Assembly: GCA_027531255.1 (NCBI GenBank)
Contig: JAPZRU010000013.1
Location: forward strand, 1 to 64,000
Direction: 5' to 3'
DNA: 64,000 nt
Origin: Steroidobacteraceae bacterium
GTDB lineage: Bacteria > Pseudomonadota > Gammaproteobacteria > Steroidobacterales > Steroidobacteraceae
Position numbers and translations under genes: made by a program. Position 1 is the stretch's first letter; each line of letters begins with the position of its first letter. Shown here in pieces: positions 36,120-43,673 of this stretch. The notes below the pieces were generated by a model, which saw only the letters and a program-made list of their open reading frames with translations, did no database searches and was not told where the DNA came from.

Positions 36120-36232
36120 GCTCGGGGTGGCCTGCAGGGCCTGAGATGCGAGCCGCGGCGCCGGAACCACCGGTATCCGCCCACTCGCGAACCCGTCGAA
36201 CCTGATCCGGTTAGTACCGGCGTAGGGAGCGC
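36120..36232 (+). promoter_or_regulatory. TPP riboswitch (THI element)
   Basis: The conserved thiamine-pyrophosphate aptamer is recognisable: CTCGGGGTG at the 5' end (P1), CTGAGA in the P2/P3 junction, then CCCGTCGAACCTGATCCGG and TAGTACCGGCGTAGGGA at the 3' end. It directly precedes a TonB-dependent receptor. The terminal TAGGGAG, which pairs in P1 when ligand is bound, is also the ribosome site 7 bases before the ATG at 36236, so control is most likely at translation initiation, shutting expression when TPP is plentiful. Confidence 0.95.
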
Positions 36233-36235
36233 GCA

Positions 36236-38365
36236 ATGCCCGTTCGTCCGTTCGTCCGCCGCGCGTCGGCGGTCGCCGCCTGCTGTGCGGCCCTCTCTTC
36301 CTCCACCGTCGTCGCCAGCGACCTCGGCGAGATCGTCGTCACCGCGCCGTTGCGTGCGCAGCCCGTGCTCGAGCTGCCGGCCAGCGTCACCGTGCTCGGG
36401 CCGGACGTTCTCGGTGCCGCCGGCGCGCAGCACCTGGAAGACGTGCTCGCGCTAGTGCCCAACCTGAACTGGTCCGGCGGCAGCTCGCGTCCCCGGTACC
36501 TGCAGCTCCGCGGCATCGGCGAACTGGAGCAGTACCAGGGCGCCCCCAATCCCTCGGTGGGCTTCCTGCTCGACGACGTGGATTTCAGCGGCCTCGGGAT
36601 GGTGGCGACGCTGTTCGACCTCGAGCGCATCGAGGTGCTGCGGGGTCCGCAGGGCACGCGCTACGGCGCCAACGCGCTCGGCGGCCTCGTCTACGCGCGC
36701 TCGCGCGAGCCCGAGGACACCTTCGGGGCGGAGGTGCAGGCCGGGTTCGGCCGCTTCGACGCGCGCTCCTTCGGCGCGTCGGTCACCGGGCCGATCGCCG
36801 CGCTCGACTCGGCGGTGCGACTCGCCGTGCACGGCTACCGGAGCGACGGCGCCTACGAGAACCGCTTCCTGGGACGCCCGACGAACGCTCGCGACGAACG
36901 CACGGCGCGGCTGCGCTGGCGCTACGCGCCGGACGAACGGCTGGGCGTCGACGTCGCACTGCTGCACGCGCGTCTCGACAACGGCTACGACGCGTTCGCG
37001 ATCGACAACTCGCGGCGCACGCTCTCGGACCGTCCCGGCGAGGACTCGCAGCACGCGACGGGCGCCTCGGTGCGCGCGCGGTGGTCGGGTTGGCACGCGG
37101 GCGAGCTCACCGTGATCGCGACGCACGCCGATTCGGACTCCGTGCACGCCTACGACGGCGACTGGGGCAACGCGCGCTCGTGGGCGCCGTACGTCTACGA
37201 CTTCGACTACCGCGCGGACCGCGACCGCCGCACGCGCAGCCTCGAGATGCGGCTGGCGTCGCCCTCCGGCGCGCCGGTAGGCTGGCTCGTCGGCGCCTAC
37301 GCGCAGCGGCTCGCCGAGACCATCGCCGAGACCAGCGGCGGCACGCTCGGCTATCCGCCCGGCGATCCGGCGTTCGACTTCGGCTTCACGACCAGCGCCG
37401 CGCTCGCCAGCCGCTATCGCGCGGACAGCCTCGCGGCGTTCGCGCAGCTCGACGGCGAGTTCGCGCCGTCGCTGGCGTGGTCCGCGGGCCTGCGCGCGGA
37501 GCGCCGTCGCGCGCGCTACGCCGACGCGACCGTGACCGACGGCGCGCCCGCGGGCGCGAACTCGTTCGACCCGCGCGACTCGATGGCGGGCGGGCACGCG
37601 AGTCTCACGTGGCGCTACGCGCCGAACCGCTCCGCGTACGCTTCGCTCGCGCGCGGCTACAAGGCCGGTGGGTTCAACCTGTCCGGCGCGCTGCCGGAGG
37701 CACGGCGCCGCTTCGCGCCGGAATCGCTCTGGAACCTCGAGGTCGGCTGGAAGGCAGTGCTCGCGGACGGCCGCCTCCGCATCGAGACCGCTGCCTTCCA
37801 CATGCTTCGCGACGACCTGCAGATCCGCACCGGCGAGCAGCTGGTGCCCGGCGATCCCAACACGTTCGTTTTCTACACCGGCAATGCGGCGACGGGGCGC
37901 AATTCCGGGCTCGAGGCCAGCGTGCGCTGGCGCGCCACGCCCGCGGTGGAACTGGGCCTCGCCGCCGGCGCGCTGTCCACGCGCTTCCGCGACTTCGCGA
38001 TCGACGGCGAGCCGGTACCCGACCGCGAGCAGCCGCACGCGCCCGCCTGGCAGGCCGCGGCGGACGCGATCTGGCGCGGCGCCGGCGGCTGGCACGCGCG
38101 CGTGGAGGCGACCGGCACGGCCGCGTTCCGGTTCGACGTGCCGCCGAACGACACGCGCTCGCGCCCCTACGTACTCGTGCACGCGCGCGCGGGCTACGAG
38201 ACGCCGCGGTGGAGCGCGGTGGCCTACGTGCGCAACGCGTTCGACCGCGAGTACGCGGTGCGCGGCTTCTTCTTCGGCAACGAGCCGCCCGACTTCCCGA
38301 ACCGCCTGTACGTCCAGCTCGGCGCCCCGCGCGAGTGGGGCGTGCAGTTCGGCTACCGCCACTGA
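36236..38365 (+). CDS. TPP-riboswitch-controlled TonB-dependent receptor
   Basis: A 709-residue outer-membrane receptor. Signal peptide about 1-27; plug domain with the TonB-box-like GEIVVTAPL, PASVTVLGPDVL, LQLRGIGELEQYQG, FLLDDVDFSGLG and IEVLRGPQGTRYGANALGGL; then a barrel with the receptor signature near the end (VAYVRNAFDREYAVRGFFFG) and terminal WGVQFGYRH. The TPP riboswitch upstream makes thiamine, its phosphates or a precursor the likely cargo. The next gene, 24 bases downstream, encodes a YkoF-like thiamine/HMP-binding protein, which strengthens this. No inner-membrane thiamine ABC genes follow; they would have to be elsewhere. Confidence 0.93.
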   Translation: MPVRPFVRRASAVAACCAALSSSTVVASDLGEIVVTAPLRAQPVLELPASVTVLGPDVLGAAGAQHLEDVLALVPNLNWSGGSSRPRYLQLRGIGELEQYQGAPNPSVGFLLDDVDFSGLGMVATLFDLERIEVLRGPQGTRYGANALGGLVYARSREPEDTFGAEVQAGFGRFDARSFGASVTGPIAALDSAVRLAVHGYRSDGAYENRFLGRPTNARDERTARLRWRYAPDERLGVDVALLHARLDNGYDAFAIDNSRRTLSDRPGEDSQHATGASVRARWSGWHAGELTVIATHADSDSVHAYDGDWGNARSWAPYVYDFDYRADRDRRTRSLEMRLASPSGAPVGWLVGAYAQRLAETIAETSGGTLGYPPGDPAFDFGFTTSAALASRYRADSLAAFAQLDGEFAPSLAWSAGLRAERRRARYADATVTDGAPAGANSFDPRDSMAGGHASLTWRYAPNRSAYASLARGYKAGGFNLSGALPEARRRFAPESLWNLEVGWKAVLADGRLRIETAAFHMLRDDLQIRTGEQLVPGDPNTFVFYTGNAATGRNSGLEASVRWRATPAVELGLAAGALSTRFRDFAIDGEPVPDREQPHAPAWQAAADAIWRGAGGWHARVEATGTAAFRFDVPPNDTRSRPYVLVHARAGYETPRWSAVAYVRNAFDREYAVRGFFFGNEPPDFPNRLYVQLGAPREWGVQFGYRH

Positions 38366-38389
38366 CTCCGCAACCCCGGAGCGACCGCC

Positions 38390-38659
38390 GTGCGCATCGC
38401 CGTCGACATCAGCCTCTACCCGCTCGACGCGGACTACGTGCCGCCGATCCGCGAGTTCATCGACCGGATCGCCGCGCACCCGGGTCTCGCACTCGAGTAC
38501 AACGCGCTCAGCACCCAGGTCAGCGGCGACGTCGACGCCGTGTTCGCGGCGCTGCGCGCCGAGATCGGCCGCACGTTCGAAGGGCCGCAGCGTGCGGTGT
38601 TCGTGATGAAGATGCTGGGCGGCGGCGAACCGCCCCCGGCAGGGTCGGCGCCCGTCTAG
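38390..38659 (+). CDS. YkoF/MTH1187-like thiamine- or HMP-binding protein
   Basis: An 89-residue single-domain protein of the thiamine-binding/YkoF-like fold: MRIAVDISLYPL, YVPPIREFIDRIA, LEYNALSTQVSGDVDAVFAAL and the closing VFVMKMLGG. Such proteins bind thiamine or hydroxymethylpyrimidine and are often encoded with thiamine-salvage transporters. It has no signal peptide, so it should be cytoplasmic. The GTG start lies 24 bases after the receptor stop, so it shares the TPP-riboswitch mRNA. Its stop overlaps the 3' end of the convergent alr gene by 4 bases. Confidence 0.82.
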   Translation: MRIAVDISLYPLDADYVPPIREFIDRIAAHPGLALEYNALSTQVSGDVDAVFAALRAEIGRTFEGPQRAVFVMKMLGGGEPPPAGSAPV

Positions 38660-39801
38660 TCCGTCGAGGTGCGCGGGAACGCGGCCCCGTCGACCGCACC
38701 AGCGTACCGCCGCTCGACGCGTGGGCCGATCCGCGTCAGCAGTTCGTAGGCGATCGTGCCGGCGGCCTCGGCGAGCGCGTCGATCGGCACGCCGCCGCCG
38801 AGCAGCGACACCCAGTCCCCCACGCGCAGCTCGTCGCGCGGCACCGAAGTGACGTCCAGCGTCACGACATCCATGGACACGCGGCCGATCACCGGGACGT
38901 GACGGCCGGCGACGCTCGCGTGGCCGCGGCCGCCGAGCGAGCGCGGATAGCCGTCCGCGTAGCCGGCGCCGACGATCGCGATGCGCGCCGGTGCACGCAC
39001 GCGGTGCGTTGCGCCGTAGCCGACCGTGACGTCGTCGTCCACGTCGCGCAACTGCAGCACGCGCGCGCGCAACCGCACGACCTCGCGCATGGGGTTTGGA
39101 CCGGCGGCCGCGGGACGACCGCCGTAGAGCGCGATGCCGGTCCGCACGAGATCGCCGCGATACCCGGGCCCCAGCAGCGTGCCCGCCGAATTCGCGATGC
39201 TGGTCGCTGCGGCGGGCAGCCGACGGCGCAGCCGGTCGAATACCTCCACCTGGCGCGCGTTCAGCGGATGGGCGGGCTCGTCGGCGCAGGCGAAGTGCGT
39301 CAGCACGAGCACGAGCGAGAGTCGTTCGAGTGGCACGCCCTCGACGGCCAGCCGGTCGAGATCGCCAGCGTCGAGCCCCGCGCGCGTCATGCCGGTGTCG
39401 AGCTGGATCGCGGCCGGCCGTCCGGGCGCCTCCGCGAGCCAGCTGCGGACGTCCTCCACGGAGTTCAGCACCGGCACCAGGTCGTGATTCACGCAGTCGG
39501 CCGACGCGCCCGGCGGCAGGCCGCCGAGGCTGTAGATCGTCGCCTCGGGCACGTGCGGGCGCAGTGCGACGCCTTCGGCGGCATTGGCGACGAAGAAGCT
39601 ACCGCAGCCCTCCCACGCGAGGCGGCGCGCGACCTGCGCGGCACCGAGGCCGTAGGCGTCGGCCTTGACCACGCCGGCGACGTTCGCCGGGGCCGCGATG
39701 CGGACGAGCAGCGCGTAGTTGGCGGCCAGCGCGTCGAGATCGACGTCCAGGATCGCGGTCGGTCGGCTGCGCATCGGGCTCGTCGTGCGGGTGAGCGGCA
39801 T
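38656..39801 (-). CDS. alr: Alanine racemase
   Basis: A 381-residue PLP enzyme making D-alanine for peptidoglycan. The PLP lysine is Lys46 in AGVVKADAYGLGA; the second catalytic base is the Tyr in VTVGYGATHR; the substrate region GRVSMDVVTLDVT is present. An N-terminal extension of about 14 residues precedes the usual start (RPTAILDVDLDALAANYALL); an internal ATG at residue 10 is an alternative. Convergent overlap with the YkoF-like gene. In the same window Ald degrades L-alanine and DacB trims D-alanine, but nothing shows co-regulation. Confidence 0.95.
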   Translation of the reverse strand: MPLTRTTSPMRSRPTAILDVDLDALAANYALLVRIAAPANVAGVVKADAYGLGAAQVARRLAWEGCGSFFVANAAEGVALRPHVPEATIYSLGGLPPGASADCVNHDLVPVLNSVEDVRSWLAEAPGRPAAIQLDTGMTRAGLDAGDLDRLAVEGVPLERLSLVLVLTHFACADEPAHPLNARQVEVFDRLRRRLPAAATSIANSAGTLLGPGYRGDLVRTGIALYGGRPAAAGPNPMREVVRLRARVLQLRDVDDDVTVGYGATHRVRAPARIAIVGAGYADGYPRSLGGRGHASVAGRHVPVIGRVSMDVVTLDVTSVPRDELRVGDWVSLLGGGVPIDALAEAAGTIAYELLTRIGPRVERRYAGAVDGAAFPRTSTD

Positions 39802-39920
39802 CGCTAGTGTAAGGGCTGCCCGCTCGCGGCTGGGCGGGGGCGGATCGCGACGCCGGCACCGCTTCTGCCTGCCGGTCGGGTCTGCTACGGTGACGGCCTC
39901 GCACGGACCCGAGGCCCGCG

Positions 39921-40298
39921 ATGAACGCCACTGCCGATCCCCGTTTCGAAGCCGAGAACCTGTACCGCGAGGACGTCTACACCGACCGGCGCGTCGGCAC
40001 GATCCGCGTGCTGACGCCCGTGACTCCGGACGGCGCCACCGACGCGGCGCGCGTCACCCTTTACGTCGGACAGATCTCGGTGATGACGCCGATGGGCACG
40101 CTGCCGATCAGCTACGAGATCGAGGCGAGGACACTCGCCGAGGCCGTCGCGAGGTTCGCCGACGGCGCGAAGAAGGCGATGGAGGAGACGATGCGCGAGC
40201 TGCAGCAGATGCGCCGCGAAGCCGCCTCTTCGATCGTGATTCCCGAGCCGGGCGCCGTGCCGCCGGCCGGCGGCGGCGGTCGCATCCGCATGCCCTGA
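39921..40298 (+). CDS. Conserved-looking cytoplasmic protein of unknown function
   Basis: A 125-residue protein without a signal peptide or membrane segment. Residues about 10-65 alternate beta-strand-like segments (YTDRRVGTIRVLTPVTPDG, ARVTLYVGQISVMTPMGTLPISYEIEA), then a long charged helix (LAEAVARFADGAKKAMEETM RELQQM) and a short Pro/Gly tail. I do not recognise the family. It is divergent from alr, with 119 bases between starts, and is followed by a REP-like repeat. Codon usage and the absence of a better frame support a real gene. Confidence 0.6.
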   Translation: MNATADPRFEAENLYREDVYTDRRVGTIRVLTPVTPDGATDAARVTLYVGQISVMTPMGTLPISYEIEARTLAEAVARFADGAKKAMEETMRELQQMRREAASSIVIPEPGAVPPAGGGGRIRMP

Positions 40299-40300
40299 CG

Positions 40301-40358
40301 GAAAAGGGGTCAGTCCCCGTTTCCGCGACGGCGAAAACGGCGACTGACCCCTCTTCCC
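40301..40358. repeat. REP-like imperfect palindrome
   Basis: Two long arms, AAGGGGTCAGTC-CCCGTTT and AAAACGG-CGACTGACCCCTCTT, face each other across about 10 bases just after a stop codon. The GGGGTCAG/CTGACCCC ends resemble the REP-type intergenic repeats of proteobacteria, often mobilised by Y1 (RAYT) transposases. Only one copy is in the window. As RNA it would form a stable hairpin that could end or protect the upstream transcript. The following bases to 40478 contain nothing I can support. Confidence 0.6.
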
Positions 40359-40478
40359 AGGTGCCGACGATACCGCCCCTCGGCCGCGACGGACCGGCGC
40401 GTCTCCGCGACGTCATCATGCTCGTCGAGGCACGGGCTACCGACCTCCGCACCTTCCTTCGCGCAGGCGATCGGCCGT

Positions 40479-40748
40479 TCAGCGCACTCGACCGCGCCTG
40501 AACAGGTTCACCAGCGCCAGCAGCAGCACCGCGCCCAGCAGCGACACCAGCAGGCTGCCCGGACTGAAGTCGTTCTGGTTCAGCGTGCCCGCACCGATCA
40601 GCGGACCGATCAGCCAGCCACCGATCAGCGCGCCGACCACGCCGACGACGACGTTCATGAACACGCCCTGCTCGGGATCCGTCTTCATCATCAGGCTCGC
40701 GAGCCAGCCGATCGCGCCGCCCACCACCAGCCACACCATGAGATTCAT
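40479..40748 (-). CDS. GlsB/YeaQ/YmgE-family stress-response membrane protein
   Basis: An 89-residue protein with three hydrophobic segments (LMVWLVVGGAIGWLASLMM, FMNVVVGVVGALIGGWLIG, LLVSLLGAVLLLALVNLF) and a short basic tail. The GAIGWLA...GxxxNxxxGxxGAxxGGW pattern is that of the transglycosylase-associated (GlsB/YeaQ) family, small inner-membrane proteins induced by stress. The cysteine-free core ends in LFRRGRVR. It stands apart from its neighbours and fits the stress-envelope gene set that continues to 46 kb. Confidence 0.9.
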   Translation of the reverse strand: MNLMVWLVVGGAIGWLASLMMKTDPEQGVFMNVVVGVVGALIGGWLIGPLIGAGTLNQNDFSPGSLLVSLLGAVLLLALVNLFRRGRVR

Positions 40749-40902
40749 CGCTCTCGCCTCCTTGCGCCCGCCGTTGCGGCAGCGCTCGCGACGGCCGTAG
40801 CCCGGCCGCCCTGCGGACCAATCCGCAACGACGTCTCGCGGCGCCGTGGCACGGTTCTCGGAGCCGCCTCCTCCCCGGACTACGCCGAGGAATCCCGCCC
40901 CG

Positions 40903-41178
40903 ATGGCCGCGCTACCGCATCCGCTACCGACCTCCTGGAAGCAGCTCCACGTGCGCGCCGACGGTCACGCCTGGCACGTGCTCGACGGTGCCGAAGCCGC
41001 CGCCGTCTTCACGCGCCGCGACGACGCCGTCGACTACGCGCGCGGTCTCGCGGTGCTGTCCGGTGGCGGCGCGATCCGCATCGGCGGCGACGACGACTTC
41101 CCCGACTGCCACGAGGTCTACCTCGCGCTTCCCGGCGAATCCGAGCCGCACCGCCTGACGCTCGACGAATCGGAGTAG
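40903..41178 (+). CDS. Small DUF2188-like protein
   Basis: A 91-residue protein. The core KQLHVRADGHAWHVLDGAEA, then FTRRDDAVDYARGLA, has the beta-beta-helix pattern of DUF2188 proteins (a short sequence with a HxVxxxxxxWxV motif followed by an aligned helix). It continues AIRIGGDDDFPDCHEVYLALPGE. Function of the family is unknown. The ATG at 40903 follows GAGGAA; the frame is open to a GTG at 40846, but those codons are proline-rich and unlike the family. Convergent with the YqjE-like gene, 18 bases apart. Confidence 0.6.
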   Translation: MAALPHPLPTSWKQLHVRADGHAWHVLDGAEAAAVFTRRDDAVDYARGLAVLSGGGAIRIGGDDDFPDCHEVYLALPGESEPHRLTLDESE

Positions 41179-41196
41179 CTTCGCGATCCGGGCAGC

Positions 41197-41874
41197 TCAG
41201 TGCATGCCTTCCGGCTCCGCCGCCGGCGGACGCGCCGCGCCCGGTCGTCCCCGCCGTGGCGCGCCTCGCTGCAGTAGATGCGCGAGCAGCGCCGCGGTGC
41301 CGCCCTGGCCGTTGGTGAGCAGTTGCATCGTCCGGCTGCGCGGGAAACCCGGCCGCGTGCCCGCTCGGGCCAGCACGCTGGAGGCTTGCGCGGAGTTACC
41401 GCCCGTCACGTCGTGCCCATGCGGCGGGCGATCGCGTGCCGCGAGGCGGCGGATCTCGCTGCGCGAGGCTTCGAGCTGCGACTCGGGCTCCGCCGTCGGC
41501 TGCGAGGCCTCTTCCGGCCGGATCTCCGCGTAGAGGCGCCGGTCCGCCTCCAGGTTGCGCCGCGTGGCCGCGAACGGCTCGACGAGCGCGAGCGCCCGCG
41601 CGCCCTGCACCGCGAACACGAACGCGGGTATCGCGAACGCGGCGGTCAGCAGGCCCGCCGCGAGCGTGCGGTACTCGGTATCCCAGACGGCCGCGAGGAT
41701 CCACGCGCAACCCATCAGCACCGCGAGGAAGCCGGCGACGCCCGCGAGCGCGAGACGCGCCGCCGACGCGCCGTATCGGCGCGCGGCGACCTGCGCGTCG
41801 CGTGCGCCGAGCCGCGCCAGCGCACCGAGGTGTCGCGCGACGTGCGGCGCCATCCGGGGCCAGCGGAACATCAT
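41197..41874 (-). CDS. YqjE/holin-like (phage-holin superfamily) membrane protein
   Basis: A 225-residue protein. Its N-terminal third has two hydrophobic segments (ALAGVAGFLAVLMGCAWIL and LAAGLLTAAFAIPAFVFAV) as in Phage_holin_3_6/YqjE proteins, which follow DUF883/YqjD genes in many proteobacteria, exactly as here. Next come a charged helix (LEADRRLYAEIRPEE) and a FPRSRTMQLL motif. The C-terminus is Arg/Pro-rich and looks shortened relative to proteins where the FPRSRTM motif leads into another hydrophobic region. Function unknown; probably an inner-membrane stress factor working with the DUF883 protein. Confidence 0.7.
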   Translation of the reverse strand: MMFRWPRMAPHVARHLGALARLGARDAQVAARRYGASAARLALAGVAGFLAVLMGCAWILAAVWDTEYRTLAAGLLTAAFAIPAFVFAVQGARALALVEPFAATRRNLEADRRLYAEIRPEEASQPTAEPESQLEASRSEIRRLAARDRPPHGHDVTGGNSAQASSVLARAGTRPGFPRSRTMQLLTNGQGGTAALLAHLLQRGAPRRGRPGAARPPAAEPEGMH

Positions 41875-41915
41875 CGTGGTCGCTCCCGCGGGTCGGGCGT
41901 CGGGCCCAGGCGCAG

Positions 41916-42287
41916 TCAGTAGTCGTAGTCACCACCGCGTCGACTACCGGCGAGCAGGCCGATCGCGAGACCGACCGCGGCCGCGATGCCGATCGCCGCC
42001 CAGGGCCGCTCGTGCACGTAGTCGTCCGCCACGGCGGCGGCGTCCGAGGCCTGGGTGCGCAGGTCGGCCGTTCCCTCGAGCAGCGCGGCCTTCGCCTCGG
42101 CCACCGTCGCGCCGACGCGCGCGCGCAGGCGGGCGACGTCCGCATCACCCACGTTCGACACGCCGCGCAGCAGGTCCTCGACGTCCGCGATCAGGTTGCG
42201 CACCTCCGCGGAGGCGGCGCCCATCGCACCGCCGAGGCCTGCGCCGCGGTGTCCGTTCTCTCTGCGGATCGTGCCGTCGTCGTTCAT
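41916..42287 (-). CDS. DUF883/YqjD-ElaB-like membrane-anchored protein
   Basis: A 123-residue protein with a long amphipathic helical region (VRNLIADVEDLLRGVSNVG ... AEAKAALLEGTADLRTQ) and a C-terminal membrane anchor preceded by the family hallmark YVHERPWAAIGIAAAVGLAIG, ending in LLAGSRRGGDYDY. ElaB/YqjD proteins are C-tail-anchored, stationary-phase or stress-induced, and in E. coli associate with ribosomes at the inner membrane. GGAGGA lies 6 bases before the ATG. The YqjE-like gene follows 41 bases downstream on the same strand. Confidence 0.9.
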   Translation of the reverse strand: MNDDGTIRRENGHRGAGLGGAMGAASAEVRNLIADVEDLLRGVSNVGDADVARLRARVGATVAEAKAALLEGTADLRTQASDAAAVADDYVHERPWAAIGIAAAVGLAIGLLAGSRRGGDYDY

Positions 42288-42395
42288 GGAGTCCTCCCGT
42301 TCGTCCGGCGCATCATCGGCACGCACCAGGACCTCGACAGTAGGTGCCGTACGCGTCGCTCCGTAGGAGCCGCCTCACGGTCGTGGCGGCGTTCT

Positions 42396-42884
42396 TCACC
42401 GCGACGCGATTCGGCCGGACTCGTCCGAGATCACGACCTCCACGCGCCGGTTCAGCTGTCGTCCGCCGGGGTTGGAGCTGCTGGCGATCGCGTACTGCTC
42501 ACCGTGGCCGACGGTCGCCACGCCGTCTGCGCCGATTCCGCGCGAAACGAGCGCCGCGCGACCCACGTCGAAGAGCACGTCGTTGCCGAGGGTGACGACG
42601 AGCGCGCGCTGCGTACGCTCGGCCTGCAGCGCCGCGAGATCCGCCTCGAGTTCCGCCGTCGCCTGCCGGGCCGCCTCGCGTTCGCGCCGGAGCCGTTCGG
42701 TCTCCGCCGTGGCCTGCTGGGCGACCTGCTGCGCGTCCTCGGCGCGCTCGATCGCGGCTGCGGCGACCGCGAGGTCGTCGGTGGGCGGCGGCATGCTCGC
42801 GCAACCACCGAGTGCAGCCGAAGTCACGAGCAGGCAGACCGCAACGGCGACCGCGCCACGACGCCGTGGGAAGGAGCGCTTCAT
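42396..42884 (-). CDS. DUF4398/OmpA-family lipoprotein with an internal in-frame deletion
   Basis: A 162-residue lipoprotein (lipobox LGGC, Cys28). After the lipobox come SMPPPTDDLAVAAAAIERAED (a shortened DUF4398 start), a coiled coil (TAETERLRREREAARQATAELEADLAALQ), and an OmpA C-terminal domain that is not whole. LVVTLGNDVLFDVGRAAL runs directly into VSRGIGADGVATVGHGE and RQLNRRVEVVIS. The central part of the domain, including the TDxxGxxxYN peptidoglycan-binding loop and the SxxRA helix (about 45-60 residues), is absent although the frame is kept. Peptidoglycan binding should be lost. First recognisable gene of its operon. Confidence 0.78.
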   Translation of the reverse strand: MKRSFPRRRGAVAVAVCLLVTSAALGGCASMPPPTDDLAVAAAAIERAEDAQQVAQQATAETERLRREREAARQATAELEADLAALQAERTQRALVVTLGNDVLFDVGRAALVSRGIGADGVATVGHGEQYAIASSSNPGGRQLNRRVEVVISDESGRIASR

Positions 42885-42912
42885 CGCGCGACTCCGGCCA
42901 AGGGCCCGATCC

Positions 42913-43116
42913 TCAGCCGGATCCACGGGTCGTCGGGCCGCGATTCTGCGCACCCTGCGCCGAGCCACCGTCGCGCCCGCCTGCCTGGTTCGTCGGCAAA
43001 CCCGGCCCACCGGGGCGGTCGTCGTCGCCGACCTCGCGACCGGGATTGTCGAGGACGACCCGCTGCGGATCGCGATCGTGGCGGTCGACGTGCTCTCCGA
43101 CTCGTTTCTCGGCCAT
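42913..43116 (-). CDS. Small hydrophilic protein, hypothetical
   Basis: A 67-residue, strongly hydrophilic frame rich in Asp, Arg and Gly (start MAEKRVGEHVDRHDRDPQ, then DNPGREVGDDDRPGGP). No domain, signal or membrane segment. GGAG lies 8 bases before the ATG, and the gene would sit 28 bases ahead of the OmpA-type lipoprotein in the same direction. Composition resembles small disordered stress proteins, but it could be a chance frame in GC-rich DNA. Confidence 0.4.
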   Translation of the reverse strand: MAEKRVGEHVDRHDRDPQRVVLDNPGREVGDDDRPGGPGLPTNQAGGRDGGSAQGAQNRGPTTRGSG

Positions 43117-43241
43117 GCCGGCGCTCCGTGGCTAGTGCGGGCTCGTGCCCGAGGAGCAACAGCCGTGCCAAGGGTCGCCGCATCGGCCGAGCGGAGCGGC
43201 AAGCTCGCCACGAGCGCCGCGGCTCGGACGTTCGGGGCCGA

Positions 43242-43673
43242 TCAGCGCGCCGAGTGGATCTCGCGGAGCAGTTCGCCGAGGCGCTCGAAGTCGCGCGCCT
43301 TGTCGAGAAAGTGCCGCACGCCGAGCGCATGCGTGCGCGAGCGATAGCCCGGCACGTCGTGGTTGGTCAGCACCACCACCACGGGCTGCAGCCCCGGCTG
43401 CCGGCGCAGGGCGCGGAGCACTCCGAAGCCGGTGCCCTGCTTCAGGTGCAGATCGAGTACCAGCACGTCCCAGGAGGGCACGCCCTCGGCCAGTGCCTCG
43501 ACGGCCGCGGCCTCGCGGTCGACCGTGCGGACGCGGCCGATCTCGGGCATCGCCTGCAGCAGTTCGTGCACGCGCTCGACGAGCACGGGGGAGTCCTCGA
43601 CCAGCAGCACCGCGAGACCGCCGCGCACGGCCGCCCCGTCGGGCAGGCCGGGCGTCGGCATCGCGGGGCTCAC
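43242..43673 (-). CDS. Single-domain response regulator (receiver only)
   Basis: About 143 residues consisting of one CheY-like receiver and no output domain: VLLVEDSPVLVERVHELLQ (acidic pocket), phosphoacceptor Asp in WDVLVLDLHLKQGTGFGVL, the conserved Thr in VVVVLTNHD, and the Lys in RHFLDKARDFERL. It probably transfers or buffers phosphate for a partner, or acts by protein binding. I chose a GTG that overlaps the stop of the preceding NarL-type regulator (GTGA, translational coupling); an ATG 12 bases further in is an alternative. No histidine kinase is encoded nearby. Confidence 0.85.
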   Translation of the reverse strand: MSPAMPTPGLPDGAAVRGGLAVLLVEDSPVLVERVHELLQAMPEIGRVRTVDREAAAVEALAEGVPSWDVLVLDLHLKQGTGFGVLRALRRQPGLQPVVVVLTNHDVPGYRSRTHALGVRHFLDKARDFERLGELLREIHSAR

